64,000 bases of DNA, from assembly GCF_040499845.1 (NCBI RefSeq), contig NZ_CP159342.1, positions 4,030,001 to 4,094,000 of the forward strand. Direction: 5' to 3'. Below the pieces are notes generated by a model, which made no database searches, had not been told where the DNA came from, and saw only the letters and a program-made list of their open reading frames with translations. Every line of letters starts with the position of its first letter. Position 1 is the first letter of the stretch. This document shows, in pieces, positions 34,832-41,703 of this stretch. Made by a program: the position numbers and the translations under genes. The stretch comes from Micromonospora sp. CCTCC AA 2012012. GTDB taxonomy: Bacteria > Actinomycetota > Actinomycetes > Mycobacteriales > Micromonosporaceae.

Positions 34832-35140
34832 GACTCGCTACGAACTTGATGGCAAAGATGAATCACCCGGGCACTGCGCGTCCCGGTCCGCCGAGGAGAC
34901 TCGCCGACACGACCGGCTGGCGCAAGCCGTCAGGAGCACCGCCGGGACCACCCGTTGGGAGAACGCACGGAGGCGCCCATCGGGCTGATCCACCTCCCGG
35001 CTGATCCACCTCCCGGCTGATCCACCTCCCGGCTGATCCACCTCCCGGCTGATCCACCTCCGGGGGACCGCCACCGAGCTGGTCCGACTCCGGCTGCTCA
35101 CCGGGGTGATTCATCTTTGCCATCAAGTTCGTAGCGGGTC
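34832..35140. mobile_element. 309-bp MITE-like element with 40-bp terminal inverted repeats
   Basis: The 40 bases at 34832-34871 and 35101-35140 are inverted copies that agree at 38 of 40 positions (mismatches at 34835 and 34869). They enclose 229 bp without a convincing gene. The ends include TTGATGGCAAAGATGAATCA, much less GC-rich than the surroundings. No target-site duplication is obvious. A non-autonomous mobile element, or a highly structured RNA gene, would both fit; the copy number in the genome would decide. Confidence 0.62.
34983..35062. repeat. five tandem 16-bp repeats inside the inverted-repeat element
   Basis: GGCTGATCCACCTCCC occurs five times head to tail at 34983, 34999, 35015, 35031 and 35047, with a single change at the last base of the fifth copy. 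Because 16 is not a multiple of three, a coding function is unlikely. They may be iterons, a centromere-like site for the adjacent ParA pair, or expansion by slippage. Confidence 0.9.
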
Positions 35141-35253
35141 TGGCACGTACCCCGAACCCCGCCCCCACCCACCCCAGCCACGGCGCGGAGCAGGGCCTAC
35201 CCCGACCAGGGCCTTAGGCTGGCGGCCGGGACCAGTGACCCGAGGAGGCTCGG

Positions 35254-35820
35254 ATGGCCGAGGACACCAACCGGTACGCCGCCCTGCTGCGGGGCGTGAA
35301 CGTCGGCAGCACCCGGCTCGCGATGGCCGACCTGCGCCGCCTCGTCGCCGATCTCGGGCACACCGACGTCCGGACCTACCTGCAGAGCGGCAACGTCGTC
35401 TTCACCAGCCCGGCGACGGACCCCGACGAGCTGGCCCGGGGGATCGAGCGGGTGCTCACCGACGAGCTGGGTCTGACCGTGCCGGTGCTGGTCCGCAGCG
35501 GCACCGAGCTGGCCGCGCTCACCGCCGCCGGCCCGTACACCGGGAAGCAGGACGATCCGACGCGGCTGCTGGTGGCCTTCCTGTCGGCCGCGCCGCCGGC
35601 GGCGCGGGTCGCGGAGCTGACCGTGCCGGACGGCGAGAACATCGAGTACGCGGTGGACGGCCGCGAGATCCACCTGCACTTTCCCGACGGCGGGTACGGG
35701 CGGACGAAGTTCACCAACGCCTATCTCGAGAAGAGGCTCGGCGTGGTGGCGACCACCCGCAACTGGAAGTCGGTCTGCGCGCTGCGGGATCTGACCGCCG
35801 TCGAGAAGTTGTCCTCATGA
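35254..35820 (+). CDS. DUF1697-family protein
   Basis: A 188-residue protein of the DUF1697 family: YAALLRGVNVG at the start, DVRTYLQSGNVVF, LLVAFLSAAP, and GRTKFTNAYLEKRLGVVATTRNWKS at the C-terminus. The family folds as two ferredoxin-like halves; its function is unknown. ATG 35254 has GAGGAGG just upstream. Confidence 0.93.
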   Translation: MAEDTNRYAALLRGVNVGSTRLAMADLRRLVADLGHTDVRTYLQSGNVVFTSPATDPDELARGIERVLTDELGLTVPVLVRSGTELAALTAAGPYTGKQDDPTRLLVAFLSAAPPAARVAELTVPDGENIEYAVDGREIHLHFPDGGYGRTKFTNAYLEKRLGVVATTRNWKSVCALRDLTAVEKLSS

Positions 35821-35846
35821 TCTCGCGGAGTTCACTCCGGCACCGC

Positions 35847-35852
35847 TAGCAT
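35847..35852 (+). promoter_or_regulatory. -10 element for a nearly leaderless transcript
   Basis: TAGCAT lies eight bases before ATG 35861, with no ribosome site between. Confidence 0.5.
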
Positions 35853-35860
35853 CGCCAGTC

Positions 35861-37045
35861 ATGAATATGAAGAGCGTCACTCGCTCGCGACCCGGGCGGC
35901 TGATCGCGGCGTTCGCGTTGGCGGTCACCATCGTGACCCCCGTGGTGGTGGCCACCTCGGCGTCGGCGGCGACCACCTTGACCGTCGCCCAGGCGTTGGC
36001 CACCCAGGACGGCCGGTCCGCCACCGTCACCGGGTACGTCATCGGCCAGCCGACCGCCTCGACCACGGTGATCACGTCCAACTACACCGCCGACACCGCG
36101 ATCGCGATCGCCGACACGGCCACCGAGACCAGCACGAGCCGGATGCTCTACGTCCAGATCACCACCGCCTGGCGGACCACCTTCGGGCTGCTCAGCAACC
36201 CGTCGCTGCGCGGGAAGCAGGTCACCGCGACGGGGACGCTGACCGCGTACTTCAGCCACGGCGGGCTGAAGAACCCGACGGCGATGAGCCTGGGCGGCAC
36301 CGCCCCCTCGCCGACCAGCTCCCCCACCCCGGGCCCCACCTCCACCAGCGGCCCGTACGACTCGACCTACTACGCGAGCGCGGTCGGCAAGTCCGGTACG
36401 GCGCTGCGCAGCTCGCTGCACGCCATCATCAAGGTGCAGACGACGCTCTCCTACGACCAGGTGTGGGAGGCACTGAAGGACACCGACCAGGACCCGGCCA
36501 ACGCGAACAACGTCATCCTGCTCTACACCGGACGGTCGCAGAGCAAGACCAGCAACGGCAGCGGCGTCGACGACTGGAACCGGGAGCACGTCTGGGCGAA
36601 GTCGCACGGCGACTTCGGCACCGCCAACGGGCCCGGGACCGACGTGCACCACCTGCGCCCGGAGGACGTGTCGGTCAACTCGCTGCGCGGCAACAAGGAC
36701 TTCGACGCGGGCGGCAGCGCGGTCTCCGAGGCGCCCGGCTGCTACACCGACGCGGACTCGTTCGAGCCGCGGAACGCGGTCAAGGGTGACGTGGCCCGCA
36801 TGATCATGTACATGGCGATCCGCTACGAGGGCGACGACGCCTGGCCGAACCTGGAGATGAACGACTCGGTCAGCAACGGCACCGCGCCCTACCTGGGCCG
36901 GATCTCGATGCTGCTGGCGTGGAACAAGCTGGACCCACCGGACGCCTTCGAGCAGCGCCGCAACCAGCGCATCTACGAGCGCTGGCAGGGCAACCGCAAC
37001 CCGTTCGTCGACCACCCGGAGTGGGCCACCGCGATCTGGGGCTGA
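35861..37045 (+). CDS. secreted endonuclease I-family nuclease with N-terminal OB-like domain
   Basis: A 394-residue exported nuclease. A signal peptide ends near residue 36 (SASAA). Residues about 38-145 resemble the DUF6359/OB-fold domain placed before extracellular nucleases (TVTGYVIGQPT, LRGKQVTATGTLTAYF). After a Ser/Pro/Thr linker the C-terminal domain (about 165-394) is endonuclease I: WNREHVWAKSHGDF, GTDVHHLRPEDVSVNS and YERWQGNRNPFVDHPEW carry the His and Asn catalytic set. It should degrade extracellular DNA or RNA. Confidence 0.9.
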   Translation: MNMKSVTRSRPGRLIAAFALAVTIVTPVVVATSASAATTLTVAQALATQDGRSATVTGYVIGQPTASTTVITSNYTADTAIAIADTATETSTSRMLYVQITTAWRTTFGLLSNPSLRGKQVTATGTLTAYFSHGGLKNPTAMSLGGTAPSPTSSPTPGPTSTSGPYDSTYYASAVGKSGTALRSSLHAIIKVQTTLSYDQVWEALKDTDQDPANANNVILLYTGRSQSKTSNGSGVDDWNREHVWAKSHGDFGTANGPGTDVHHLRPEDVSVNSLRGNKDFDAGGSAVSEAPGCYTDADSFEPRNAVKGDVARMIMYMAIRYEGDDAWPNLEMNDSVSNGTAPYLGRISMLLAWNKLDPPDAFEQRRNQRIYERWQGNRNPFVDHPEWATAIWG

Positions 37046-37062
37046 CCGGCTTGTCGCAGATC

Positions 37063-37098
37063 ACCCGGCCGGGTCGTGAGGAAACGGCCCGGCCGGGT
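37063..37098 (+). terminator. hairpin after the endonuclease gene
   Basis: An 11-bp perfect stem (37063-37073 with 37088-37098) with a 14-base loop, between the endonuclease stop and the next start codon 11 bp further on. Confidence 0.55.
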
Positions 37099-37108
37099 AC
37101 TAGGCCGC

Positions 37109-37963
37109 ATGACCGCGAACAGCATTCCCGACATCCCGCTCAACGACGGCAACACCATCCCGCAGCTCGGCTTCGGCGTCTTCCAGATCGAGCCGAAGGA
37201 CACCGCCGAGGCGGTGGGCCGCGCCCTGGAGATCGGCTACCGGCACATCGACACCGCCGAGATGTACGGCAACGAGGCCGAGGTCGGTCAGGCGGTGCGC
37301 ACCTCCGGGCTGGACCGGGGTGACGTCTTCGTCACCAGCAAGCTGAACAACGGATTCCACCGCCCCGACGACGCCCGTGAGGCGTTCGAGTCGACGCTGC
37401 GGGAGCTGAAGTTCGACTACCTCGACCTGTTCCTGATCCACTGGCCGCTGCCCACCCTCTACGACGGCGACTTCGTATCCACCTGGAAGGTGCTGGAGGA
37501 GTTGCAGCGCGACGGCCGGATCCGGTCGATCGGCGTGTCCAACTTCCAGGTCGCGCACCTGGAGCGGCTGGCCGCCGAGGCGGACGTGGTGCCGGCGGTG
37601 AACCAGATCGAGGCGCACCCGTACTTCGGCAACGAGGAGGTGCGCGCGTACGACAAGGCGCACGACATCGCCACCGAGGCGTGGTCGCCGATCGCCCAGG
37701 GCAAGGTGCTCGACGACCCGACCCTGCTGGACATCGCCGAGCAGGTCGGCCGGACCCCGGCCCAGGTGACGCTGCGCTGGCACGTGCAGCGGGGCGACAT
37801 CGTCTTCCCGAAGTCGACCACCCCGAAGCGGATCGAGGAGAACTTCCGGATCTTCGACTTCACGCTGGACGACACGCAGATGGAACGGATCACCGGGCTG
37901 AACAAGGGCGAGGCCGGTCGACAGGGGCCGAACCCGGACACCTTCGACTACGTACCGAGCTGA
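37109..37963 (+). CDS. aldo/keto reductase
   Basis: A 284-residue NADPH-dependent AKR. Motifs are LGFGVFQ, EIGYRHIDTAEMYGNE (Asp and Tyr), LFLIHWPLP (His), GVSNFQ and FPKSTTPKRIEENF. It is more divergent from the protein at 3208-3993 than a recent duplicate would be. ATG 37109 gives full family length. Substrates of this group range from keto-gulonate to simple aldehydes. Confidence 0.92.
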   Translation: MTANSIPDIPLNDGNTIPQLGFGVFQIEPKDTAEAVGRALEIGYRHIDTAEMYGNEAEVGQAVRTSGLDRGDVFVTSKLNNGFHRPDDAREAFESTLRELKFDYLDLFLIHWPLPTLYDGDFVSTWKVLEELQRDGRIRSIGVSNFQVAHLERLAAEADVVPAVNQIEAHPYFGNEEVRAYDKAHDIATEAWSPIAQGKVLDDPTLLDIAEQVGRTPAQVTLRWHVQRGDIVFPKSTTPKRIEENFRIFDFTLDDTQMERITGLNKGEAGRQGPNPDTFDYVPS

Positions 37964-37974
37964 GCCGGCGCGAC

Positions 37975-38010
37975 GACGGCGGGGGCCCGGCGCGCCGGGG
38001 CCCCGCCGTC
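37975..38010 (+). terminator. strong hairpin terminator after the aldo/keto reductase
   Basis: An 18-bp inverted repeat with one mismatch (37975-37992 with 37993-38010), extremely GC-rich, 11 bp past the stop. Confidence 0.82.
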
Positions 38011-38151
38011 GCGTAGGCGCGGATCCTGACATTCAGTAAAGTCAATCCGGAAGTCGTGAATACTGTTTCCAGTTACACCCTTGATATTCATCTACGTCTA
38101 TCAATAGGCTGACCTGGTTCCCACTCGACCCCGACCCCCGGAGTGTGAGCC

Positions 38152-38718
38152 ATGCGTCTGCCCAGGCTGTCCCGAATCCTCGCCACCCTCGCCGCCACCA
38201 CGCTGGCGGCCCTCGGCGCCGTCGCCGTCGACTCGGCGCCGGCCTCCGCCGCCGTCCGCAACGTCTGCTACAACACCAGCCAGGCCGGGCCCTTCGCCAC
38301 GTACGCGAACCAGGCCGCCGCGATCTGGAACAACTACACCAACAACATCAACATGGCCCAGTGCGGCTCGAACCTGATGATCTACTACACCTACGGCGGC
38401 GGCTCGTACGCCCAGGTCAGCAGCCTCGGCAACGGCCGGGTGGTCATCGACTACTACCAGGCCCAGCAGTACTCGCCGCTGCGGATCATGACCCACGAGA
38501 TCGGGCACATCCTCGGCCTGCCGGACAACTACAACGGCAACTGCGCCATCCTGATGTCCGGCGGCAGTGCCGGCACCAGCTGCACCAACCCGTACCCGAG
38601 CAGCACCGAGGCCGCCCAGGTCGACCGGAACTTCGGCTTCGCCGCCCGCAGCGCGGCGACGCCGCGGGTCTTCACCGGCAGCTGGCCGGCCCCCGCGACG
38701 GTCGGCGCCCAGCGCTGA
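38152..38718 (+). CDS. snapalysin-like secreted zinc metalloprotease (M7)
   Basis: A 188-residue exported protease. A signal peptide ends about residue 33 (ASA). The zinc-binding HEIGHILGLPD gives H115, E116, H119 and D125, the HExxHxxGxxD form that defines snapalysins, with Asp as third ligand. Four cysteines are available for disulfides (C39, C71, CAILMSG and SCTNP). The 188 bp upstream includes an AT-rich stretch (about 38029-38110), unusual here and probably its promoter. Confidence 0.93.
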   Translation: MRLPRLSRILATLAATTLAALGAVAVDSAPASAAVRNVCYNTSQAGPFATYANQAAAIWNNYTNNINMAQCGSNLMIYYTYGGGSYAQVSSLGNGRVVIDYYQAQQYSPLRIMTHEIGHILGLPDNYNGNCAILMSGGSAGTSCTNPYPSSTEAAQVDRNFGFAARSAATPRVFTGSWPAPATVGAQR

Positions 38719-38724
38719 CGCACC

Positions 38725-38760
38725 CCGGCCGGGGCCGGCAGCGATGCCGACCCCGGCCGG
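38725..38760 (+). terminator. hairpin after the snapalysin gene
   Basis: A 16-bp stem with one mismatch (38725-38740 with 38745-38760) and a GCGA loop, 6 bp past the stop. Confidence 0.75.
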
Positions 38761-38859
38761 ACCGTCGGCCCTTCTGTCGAGGTGCGCCGGCACCGGCGGG
38801 TCCCGAGGCGTGGACTTAGCGATTGATAAGGATGACTGCGTCTCCCTACCATCCGGACC

Positions 38860-39747
38860 ATGCGTGCCCGCCGCGTCACCCTGAGCACCGCCGCCGCCGT
38901 ACTGCTGAGCCTGGCCGCCGTCGGCGTGGCCCGCGCCGACGAGACCCCGGCGCTGACCACCCCCGGCGCACCCGCCGTGGTCAGCAACGAGCCGCACCGG
39001 CTGGTGCTCTCCTGGACCCCCGCCACCTGGCGTGACCCGGCCGTCCAGGACCCGATCACGTACGACGTGGTGTCCCCCGTCGGCACCAACGTCTATCGCG
39101 GCCTCGGTGCCAGCGACACCCCCGGCGTCGCCCTGACCGGTCTCGGCCCCGGCACCACCTACCGGATCGCCGTGCAGGCGTACGGCACCACCGGATACTC
39201 CGACCACTCCCCGGTGACCACGGTCCGCACCGCGTACGGCAGGGCGAAGGTCGACTACCTCAACCTGGACTGGTCCCCCACCGACAACCAGGCCCAGTTC
39301 GTCCTCCAGGTCACCAACACCGGCACCGCGCCGCTCGACCTCACCACCGTCCGGGTCCGCTACCACGTACGCCTCGAAGACGGCAGCACCTCGCTGGTCG
39401 CCGAGTGCGACTGGGCCGCGCTGGGCTGCGGCACCATTCGCCGTACGCTGCAGTTCTTTCCCGTCCCCGCGCCGCCGCCCGGCCCGACCCCGGGCCCCAC
39501 GCCCACGGTCCACCCGATCCCCGGCACGCCCGTCCCCGGCTGGCTGGAACTCACCTTCACCACCGGCGTCCTCGCCCCCGGCGCCACCTCCGGCCCGATC
39601 CAGCTCCGCCTGCACCGCACGAACTGGGCGGCCATCGACGAACGGGACGACCCGAGCTGGCGGGCCGCCACCGGCGCCTGGACCGGGAACGACCACGTCA
39701 CCCTCGACGTCGACGGCACCCGTGAGTACGGCGACCCGTGGTCCTGA
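38860..39747 (+). CDS. secreted FnIII-CBM3 protein
   Basis: A 295-residue exported protein: signal peptide to about residue 26 (ARA), a fibronectin type III-like domain (about 32-122; NEPHRLVLSWTPATW, GLGPGTTYRIAVQAYG), then a module resembling CBM3 (about 128-295; YLNLDWSPTDNQ, LELTFTTGVLAPGATSGPIQL, DERDDPSW, EYGDPW). There is no catalytic domain, so it may be a cellulose-binding accessory protein that complements the GH12 and expansin-like proteins. A Pro-rich insertion interrupts the CBM3-like module. Confidence 0.75.
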   Translation: MRARRVTLSTAAAVLLSLAAVGVARADETPALTTPGAPAVVSNEPHRLVLSWTPATWRDPAVQDPITYDVVSPVGTNVYRGLGASDTPGVALTGLGPGTTYRIAVQAYGTTGYSDHSPVTTVRTAYGRAKVDYLNLDWSPTDNQAQFVLQVTNTGTAPLDLTTVRVRYHVRLEDGSTSLVAECDWAALGCGTIRRTLQFFPVPAPPPGPTPGPTPTVHPIPGTPVPGWLELTFTTGVLAPGATSGPIQLRLHRTNWAAIDERDDPSWRAATGAWTGNDHVTLDVDGTREYGDPWS

Positions 39748-39793
39748 GCCTGAATCCGGGCCTAGCCCCGCAACCAGCGGGTATGCGCGGCGC

Positions 39794-40015
39794 ATGGGTA
39801 GCCACAAGCAGAACAAGCATGATCCCGGTGGCGAGTCGGCGCGGGCCGGCCGGCACCCCGGCAGCGGCGCGCGGGGCCGCCAAGGCGCGGAGGTCGAGCG
39901 GTCCCCGCAGCAGCGGCACCTGCGCGCGGCGACCGGGACATCCGGCACCGAACGCGACCACGGCAGAGGCAAGGTCGAAGGGTCGCAGCGGGTGCAGCGG
40001 CAGGGAAATCGCTGA
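39794..40015 (+). CDS. small hydrophilic protein, 73 aa
   Basis: A highly charged, Gly/Arg/Gln-rich, apparently disordered protein (SHKQNKHDPGG at the start) with no hydrophobic core. The next gene begins one base after its stop, which suggests coupled translation and makes it more likely to be real. Function unknown. Confidence 0.5.
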   Translation: MGSHKQNKHDPGGESARAGRHPGSGARGRQGAEVERSPQQRHLRAATGTSGTERDHGRGKVEGSQRVQRQGNR

Positions 40016-40016
40016 G

Positions 40017-40337
40017 GTGGCCGCGTTCCTGCTGAAGTCGACCTACACGGTCGACGGGCTCGGCGGCCTGGTCCGCGACGGCGGCACGAAGCGCGCCGAG
40101 GTGGTCCGCGCCCTCATCGAGGACGCGGGTGGCCGGGTCGAGTCGATGTACTTCGCCTTCGCCGAGCAGGACACGTACGTCGTCTGCGACCTGCCCGACC
40201 ACCGCACCGCCGCCGCCCTGGCCATCGCGATCGGGGCGGCCGGCGGCCTGCGGGTGCAGGTCACCCCGCTACTGACCCCCGCCGAGGTCGACGCCGCCAC
40301 CCGGGAACGCACCGCCTACACACCCCCGGGCGACTGA
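40017..40337 (+). CDS. GYD-domain protein
   Basis: A 106-residue ferredoxin-fold protein. FLLKSTYTVDGLGGLVRDGGTKR, GRVESMYFAFAEQDTYVVCDLPD and PLLTPAEVD match the GYD family, which is small, dimeric and of unknown role. GTG 40017 is the only start fitting the family boundary; it follows the preceding stop by one base. Confidence 0.82.
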   Translation: MAAFLLKSTYTVDGLGGLVRDGGTKRAEVVRALIEDAGGRVESMYFAFAEQDTYVVCDLPDHRTAAALAIAIGAAGGLRVQVTPLLTPAEVDAATRERTAYTPPGD

Positions 40338-40666
40338 CCGTACCCACCACCACCCCCTGCGCCGCCTCGGTGGGCCACACCGGCAGGTCCAGCGCCTAGC
40401 GCAATGGCGCCGGTGGTGCAGCTGCTGCCAGCGCTACTCGCGAACCATCCAACCGCCGTCACGCGACGCCGCCGGCCGGTGAACCGCGCCGGTCCAATCC
40501 CCGCGTAGGTAGGACGCCGGACCCCGGTTGGCCACAACCAGCGCAGCACCGCGTCGCGCATGCCGATTCGGTCCAGCCAAGCGCGTAGGTTGCCGGGAGA
40601 CAGGCACCGTTCCATCATCCCCACGTGCACGGGTCCGACCATCGACGGCCACCAGTCCACCCGGCT
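40338..40666. other. 329-bp region with no convincing gene
   Basis: This separates ordinary chromosome from the first toxin gene. A minus-strand open frame at 40316-40660 contains a segment that reads like protein (RCLSPGNLRAWLDRIGMRDAV) but has no ribosome site, overlaps the GYD gene and ends in low complexity; it may be a gene remnant. No repeats or att-like sequence were recognised. Confidence 0.4.
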
Positions 40667-41119
40667 TCACGCACCGAGGTACGAGACCACTGCCGCAGGA
40701 AAGACCCGCGCTCGGTCGAGATCAGAGAGCCGACCGAGGACGTCGAGCACGTCGACGTAGTCGATGCTCAGAGCCTTACGGCGTACACCGGTCGAGCGCC
40801 GAAGACCGGCAACCTCGAGATTCACGATCTCGATTGGCCGATCGGGTTGCCGCTGGCGGCTCGGCGAACTCGTACAAGGGAGAATCACCACCTCCCGGCC
40901 CCGGCAGCCCAGGACCACAACGGGACGGATCTTGTACCGAACCCCGTCCTCGAAGGGCACTCTCGCCCAGACGAGCACCCCGGGGAGCAGACGGTTCCGC
41001 GCCACCGGGTGGACCGCCCACAGCTTCGACTCGCGATACTCCGTAGGGGATGCGACCCGCCATCGGCGTACGCCAACAGCGGAAAGCTGACGCTTCTGAT
41101 GCCTAGTAAGCTTGTTCAC
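40667..41119 (-). CDS. PemK/MazF-like toxin
   Basis: A 150-residue protein. After a basic N-terminal extension (about 45 residues, NKLTRHQKRQLSAVGVRRW) the body matches the MazF barrel: PGVLVWARVPFEDGVRYKIRPVVVLG, then REVVILPCTSS and RKALSIDYVDVLDVLGRL. MazF toxins are ribosome-independent endoribonucleases. No small antitoxin gene is next to it; the divergent XRE regulator may do that job. GTG 41119 is preceded by GAAGGA. Confidence 0.72.
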   Translation of the reverse strand: MNKLTRHQKRQLSAVGVRRWRVASPTEYRESKLWAVHPVARNRLLPGVLVWARVPFEDGVRYKIRPVVVLGCRGREVVILPCTSSPSRQRQPDRPIEIVNLEVAGLRRSTGVRRKALSIDYVDVLDVLGRLSDLDRARVFPAAVVSYLGA

Positions 41120-41172
41120 GAGCGTAGTCCTTCTGCTAAGAACCCAAGCGGTCTGACACGAGCAGAATTATT

Positions 41173-41197
41173 ACGCTATAAGCGTTGTTGAGTCAAC
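41173..41197. promoter_or_regulatory. two overlapping palindromes in the MazF-XRE divergent promoter
   Basis: ACGCT-ATA-AGCGT (41173-41185) and GTTGA-G-TCAAC (41187-41197) are perfect inverted repeats in the AT-rich 110 bp between the divergent genes. They are likely operators for the XRE protein encoded at 41230. Confidence 0.6.
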
Positions 41198-41229
41198 GCC
41201 TGCGTCAAAACTACGCCGGAGGACGAGAG

Positions 41230-41703
41230 ATGGACCAGCAACCAGGAGGCCTCGGTCGGGCCATCCAGGTCAGACGTGCCGAACTCGGCCTCAAGCGCAA
41301 GGAAGTCGCCGAACGCGCCCTGCTCAGTTACCCGTACCTGTCCGAGCTGGAGAACGGCTCCAAGATGCCGTCAGCCAAGGCGCTACGGCAACTCGCCGCA
41401 GCTCTCGAGCTGTCCCAGTCCGAACTCCTGCGGCGAGCCGACCACTCCCCTGCCCACGGAGCCTCGCATGACGACGCCGGAAGTAGCCGGCTCACTGAAG
41501 CGTCGGCCCTCAGCCCCAACCTGTCCGACGGAAGCGGCATCCGCGGTGACGCCATAGACCCGGACCAGTTGGGACGGCTGGCCGATGTGGTCGCGGCGAC
41601 TGTACGGGCAGAGTTGTCCGCATGGGCTAGGACATCCCTGCCTGCGCTCATTCGGGAAGAGGTTCGCCGGGCCCTCGATGAGGAAGGCCGTGAGTATCGA
41701 TGA
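41230..41703 (+). CDS. XRE-family transcriptional regulator
   Basis: A 157-residue protein. Residues about 8-68 are a lambda-repressor-type HTH (RRAELGLKRKEVAERALLSYPYLSELENGSKMPS). The rest is a polar linker and an amphipathic helix (WARTSLPALIREEVRRALDEE) that may dimerise or bind a partner. GGAGG lies seven bases before ATG 41230. Its stop overlaps the helicase start (ATGA), so it probably regulates the helicase operon and the divergent toxin. Confidence 0.88.
   Translation: MDQQPGGLGRAIQVRRAELGLKRKEVAERALLSYPYLSELENGSKMPSAKALRQLAAALELSQSELLRRADHSPAHGASHDDAGSSRLTEASALSPNLSDGSGIRGDAIDPDQLGRLADVVAATVRAELSAWARTSLPALIREEVRRALDEEGREYR

Noticed and set aside
34983..35062. CRISPR array
   Set aside because: The 16-bp units are directly adjacent with no spacers and no cas genes are near.
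34863..35168. Small protein reading through the 16-bp repeats on the minus strand
   Set aside because: Repeat length is not a multiple of three and the frame is an artefact of lacking stop codons in GC-rich repeats.
40316..40660. Minus-strand 114-codon frame between the GYD and MazF-like genes
   Set aside because: No ribosome site, overlap with the GYD gene and low-complexity end; kept only as a possible remnant.
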